Below the pieces are notes generated by a model. That model saw nothing but the letters and a program-made list of their open reading frames with translations, had not been told where the DNA came from and ran no database searches. A DNA stretch of 63,026 nt from Sphingomonas sp. (GTDB lineage Bacteria > Pseudomonadota > Alphaproteobacteria > Sphingomonadales > Sphingomonadaceae), in NCBI GenBank assembly GCA_025981625.1, contig JAICXF010000003.1:1-63026 (forward strand). Direction: 5' to 3'. How positions within the stretch are numbered: position 1 is the stretch's first letter; each line of letters opens with the position of its first letter. The translations under genes and the position numbers were made by a program. This document shows, one piece after another, positions 62,139 to 63,026 of this stretch.

Positions 62139-63026
62139 GTGCCAACCACGTTACGCATCGCCCTGCTCGCGGGACTGCTCGCCCTGCTGTGCAACTTCGC
62201 GGTCATTGGCTTCATCTACTACCAGACGCATGACGAGGCGCTCGCCACCGTCCACCGGCAGGTCGCCGAGCAAAGCAAGGTGCTCAGCGACGTCTATCGC
62301 ACCGGCGGCAAGGCGGCGCTCGACGATGCCGTCCAGGACACGCTGACCTACGCCGACCCGCAAACCGCAGTGGCGCTGCTGCAGCCAAACGGGCGCGAGA
62401 TCATGGGAAACCTGCAAACGGTGGCCCCGACCGTGATCCCGCTCGAGGAAGGCTATCAGAACCGGCTCATCCGGCTTCGCGGCCAGACCACGCCGCGCGA
62501 GGCCGCGCTGATCGTTCACCGCATCCCCACGGGTCAGTGGCTCGTCAGCGGCCGAATCGCCGGCGAGGGGCTTGCAATCCGCCAGACGCTCGAGCGATCG
62601 CTGCTTATTGCGCTGCTTGTTTCCGTACTGCTGGGCCTGTTCTGCGGCCTCATTCTCGCTCATTATGTCGGTCGCAGGATCAGCGACATCGCGACCGTCG
62701 CGAACCGGATCAGCGCCCGCGATCTCTCACAGCGGGTGCCGGTCTCCGGCGCGGGCGATGCGTTCGACCAGCTCGGGCAGCAGATCAACGCCATGCTCGA
62801 CCGGATCGGCGCGCTGATGAGCGAATTGCGGCTGTTGACCGACAGCCTCGCCCATGACCTTCGCTCCCCCGTCAGCCGGTTGCGTGCAGCGGCGCACGCA
62901 GCGGCCGAATCCGCCGATCTGTCCGAACAGGAAGAGCTGCTTGGAAGCGTCATCCGGCAGGCGGATGCGTTGATGCGGATCCTGAGTGCGGTGCTCGAAA
63001 TCAGCCGTTCGGAAGCGCTGACCGGC
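62139..63026 (+). CDS. Membrane sensor histidine kinase, N-terminal part (cut by window edge)
   Basis: 296 residues, GTG start, open to the window end. First helix about 5-25 (LRIALLAGLLALLCNFAVIG), periplasmic domain of about 125 residues (TVHRQVAEQSKVLSDVYRTG ...), second helix about 150-172 (LLIALLVSVLLGLFCGLILA), HAMP (RISDIATVANRISARDLSQR) and HisKA with His239 in DSLAHDLRSPVSRLRAAA. The ATPase domain lies beyond the window. Partner of the response regulator just upstream. Confidence 0.9.
   Translation, partial: MPTTLRIALLAGLLALLCNFAVIGFIYYQTHDEALATVHRQVAEQSKVLSDVYRTGGKAALDDAVQDTLTYADPQTAVALLQPNGREIMGNLQTVAPTVIPLEEGYQNRLIRLRGQTTPREAALIVHRIPTGQWLVSGRIAGEGLAIRQTLERSLLIALLVSVLLGLFCGLILAHYVGRRISDIATVANRISARDLSQRVPVSGAGDAFDQLGQQINAMLDRIGALMSELRLLTDSLAHDLRSPVSRLRAAAHAAAESADLSEQEELLGSVIRQADALMRILSAVLEISRSEALTG

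Overview
The window reads as chromosome from a GC-rich alphaproteobacterium of the order Sphingomonadales. The evidence is the PhyR/NepR/EcfG general-stress locus with a PhyP-like partner, the gene run argS–SPOR–nagZ–scpAB–tatABC, the glnE–bcp pair, and a division/cell-wall (dcw) cluster of alphaproteobacterial type with meso-DAP-type MurE and an FtsZ ending in a [13 protein letters not shown] tail. No rRNA, tRNA, CRISPR array, phage or transposase gene was seen. Almost every gene is housekeeping, and many adjacent genes overlap by 4 nt (ATGA/GTGA).

Layout. 1–7 kb: the 5' end of mdh, two RcnB-like exported proteins, sdhB, a thioesterase and zapE, then bcp and glnE on the other strand. 7–11 kb: the stress-response island, with a NepR-like small protein, ecfG, a 51-aa membrane protein under a consensus sigma-EcfG promoter, phyR, nepR and a degenerate histidine kinase. 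11–23 kb (minus strand): tatC-B-A, scpB-A, nagZ, two SPOR paralogues and argS, then a DUF1501/DUF1800 pair, dgt and a TPR/SPOR protein. 23.5–24.9 kb: ftsZ. 25–33 kb: accessory genes (secreted alpha/beta hydrolase, membrane-anchored unknown, PilZ protein with a coupled micropeptide, LLM flavin oxidoreductase, PQQ glucose dehydrogenase, cytochrome c, MFS transporter) that separate ftsZ from ftsA. 33–50.6 kb: the rest of dcw in standard order on the minus strand, mraZ-rsmH-ftsL-ftsI-murE-murF-mraY-murD-ftsW-murG-murC-murB-ddl-ftsQ-ftsA. 51–63 kb: purL, a vapBC module, an Hpt protein, der-bamB-yfgM-like, a Crp/Fnr regulator, panB, an Rrf2 regulator, and a two-component pair that runs off the end.

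How the genes work together. The dcw genes make lipid II and build the divisome. The SPOR proteins, NagZ and FtsZ nearby add septal and recycling functions. TatABC has a clear local client, the DUF1501 protein with a twin-arginine signal. The stress island is a partner-switching circuit: phosphorylated PhyR captures NepR and frees EcfG.

The most unusual structure is a set of palindromic repeats in the dcw cluster. One 105-bp element occurs twice, at the murC/murB overlap and between murE and murF. A 75-bp palindrome lies in frame inside murD. Further palindromes fill the ddl/murB and murD/mraY gaps. Other points worth a look are the interruption of ftsA–ftsZ, the second NepR-like protein beside ecfG, the sigma-EcfG-controlled 51-aa membrane protein, and consensus DnaA boxes upstream of both mraZ and ftsZ.
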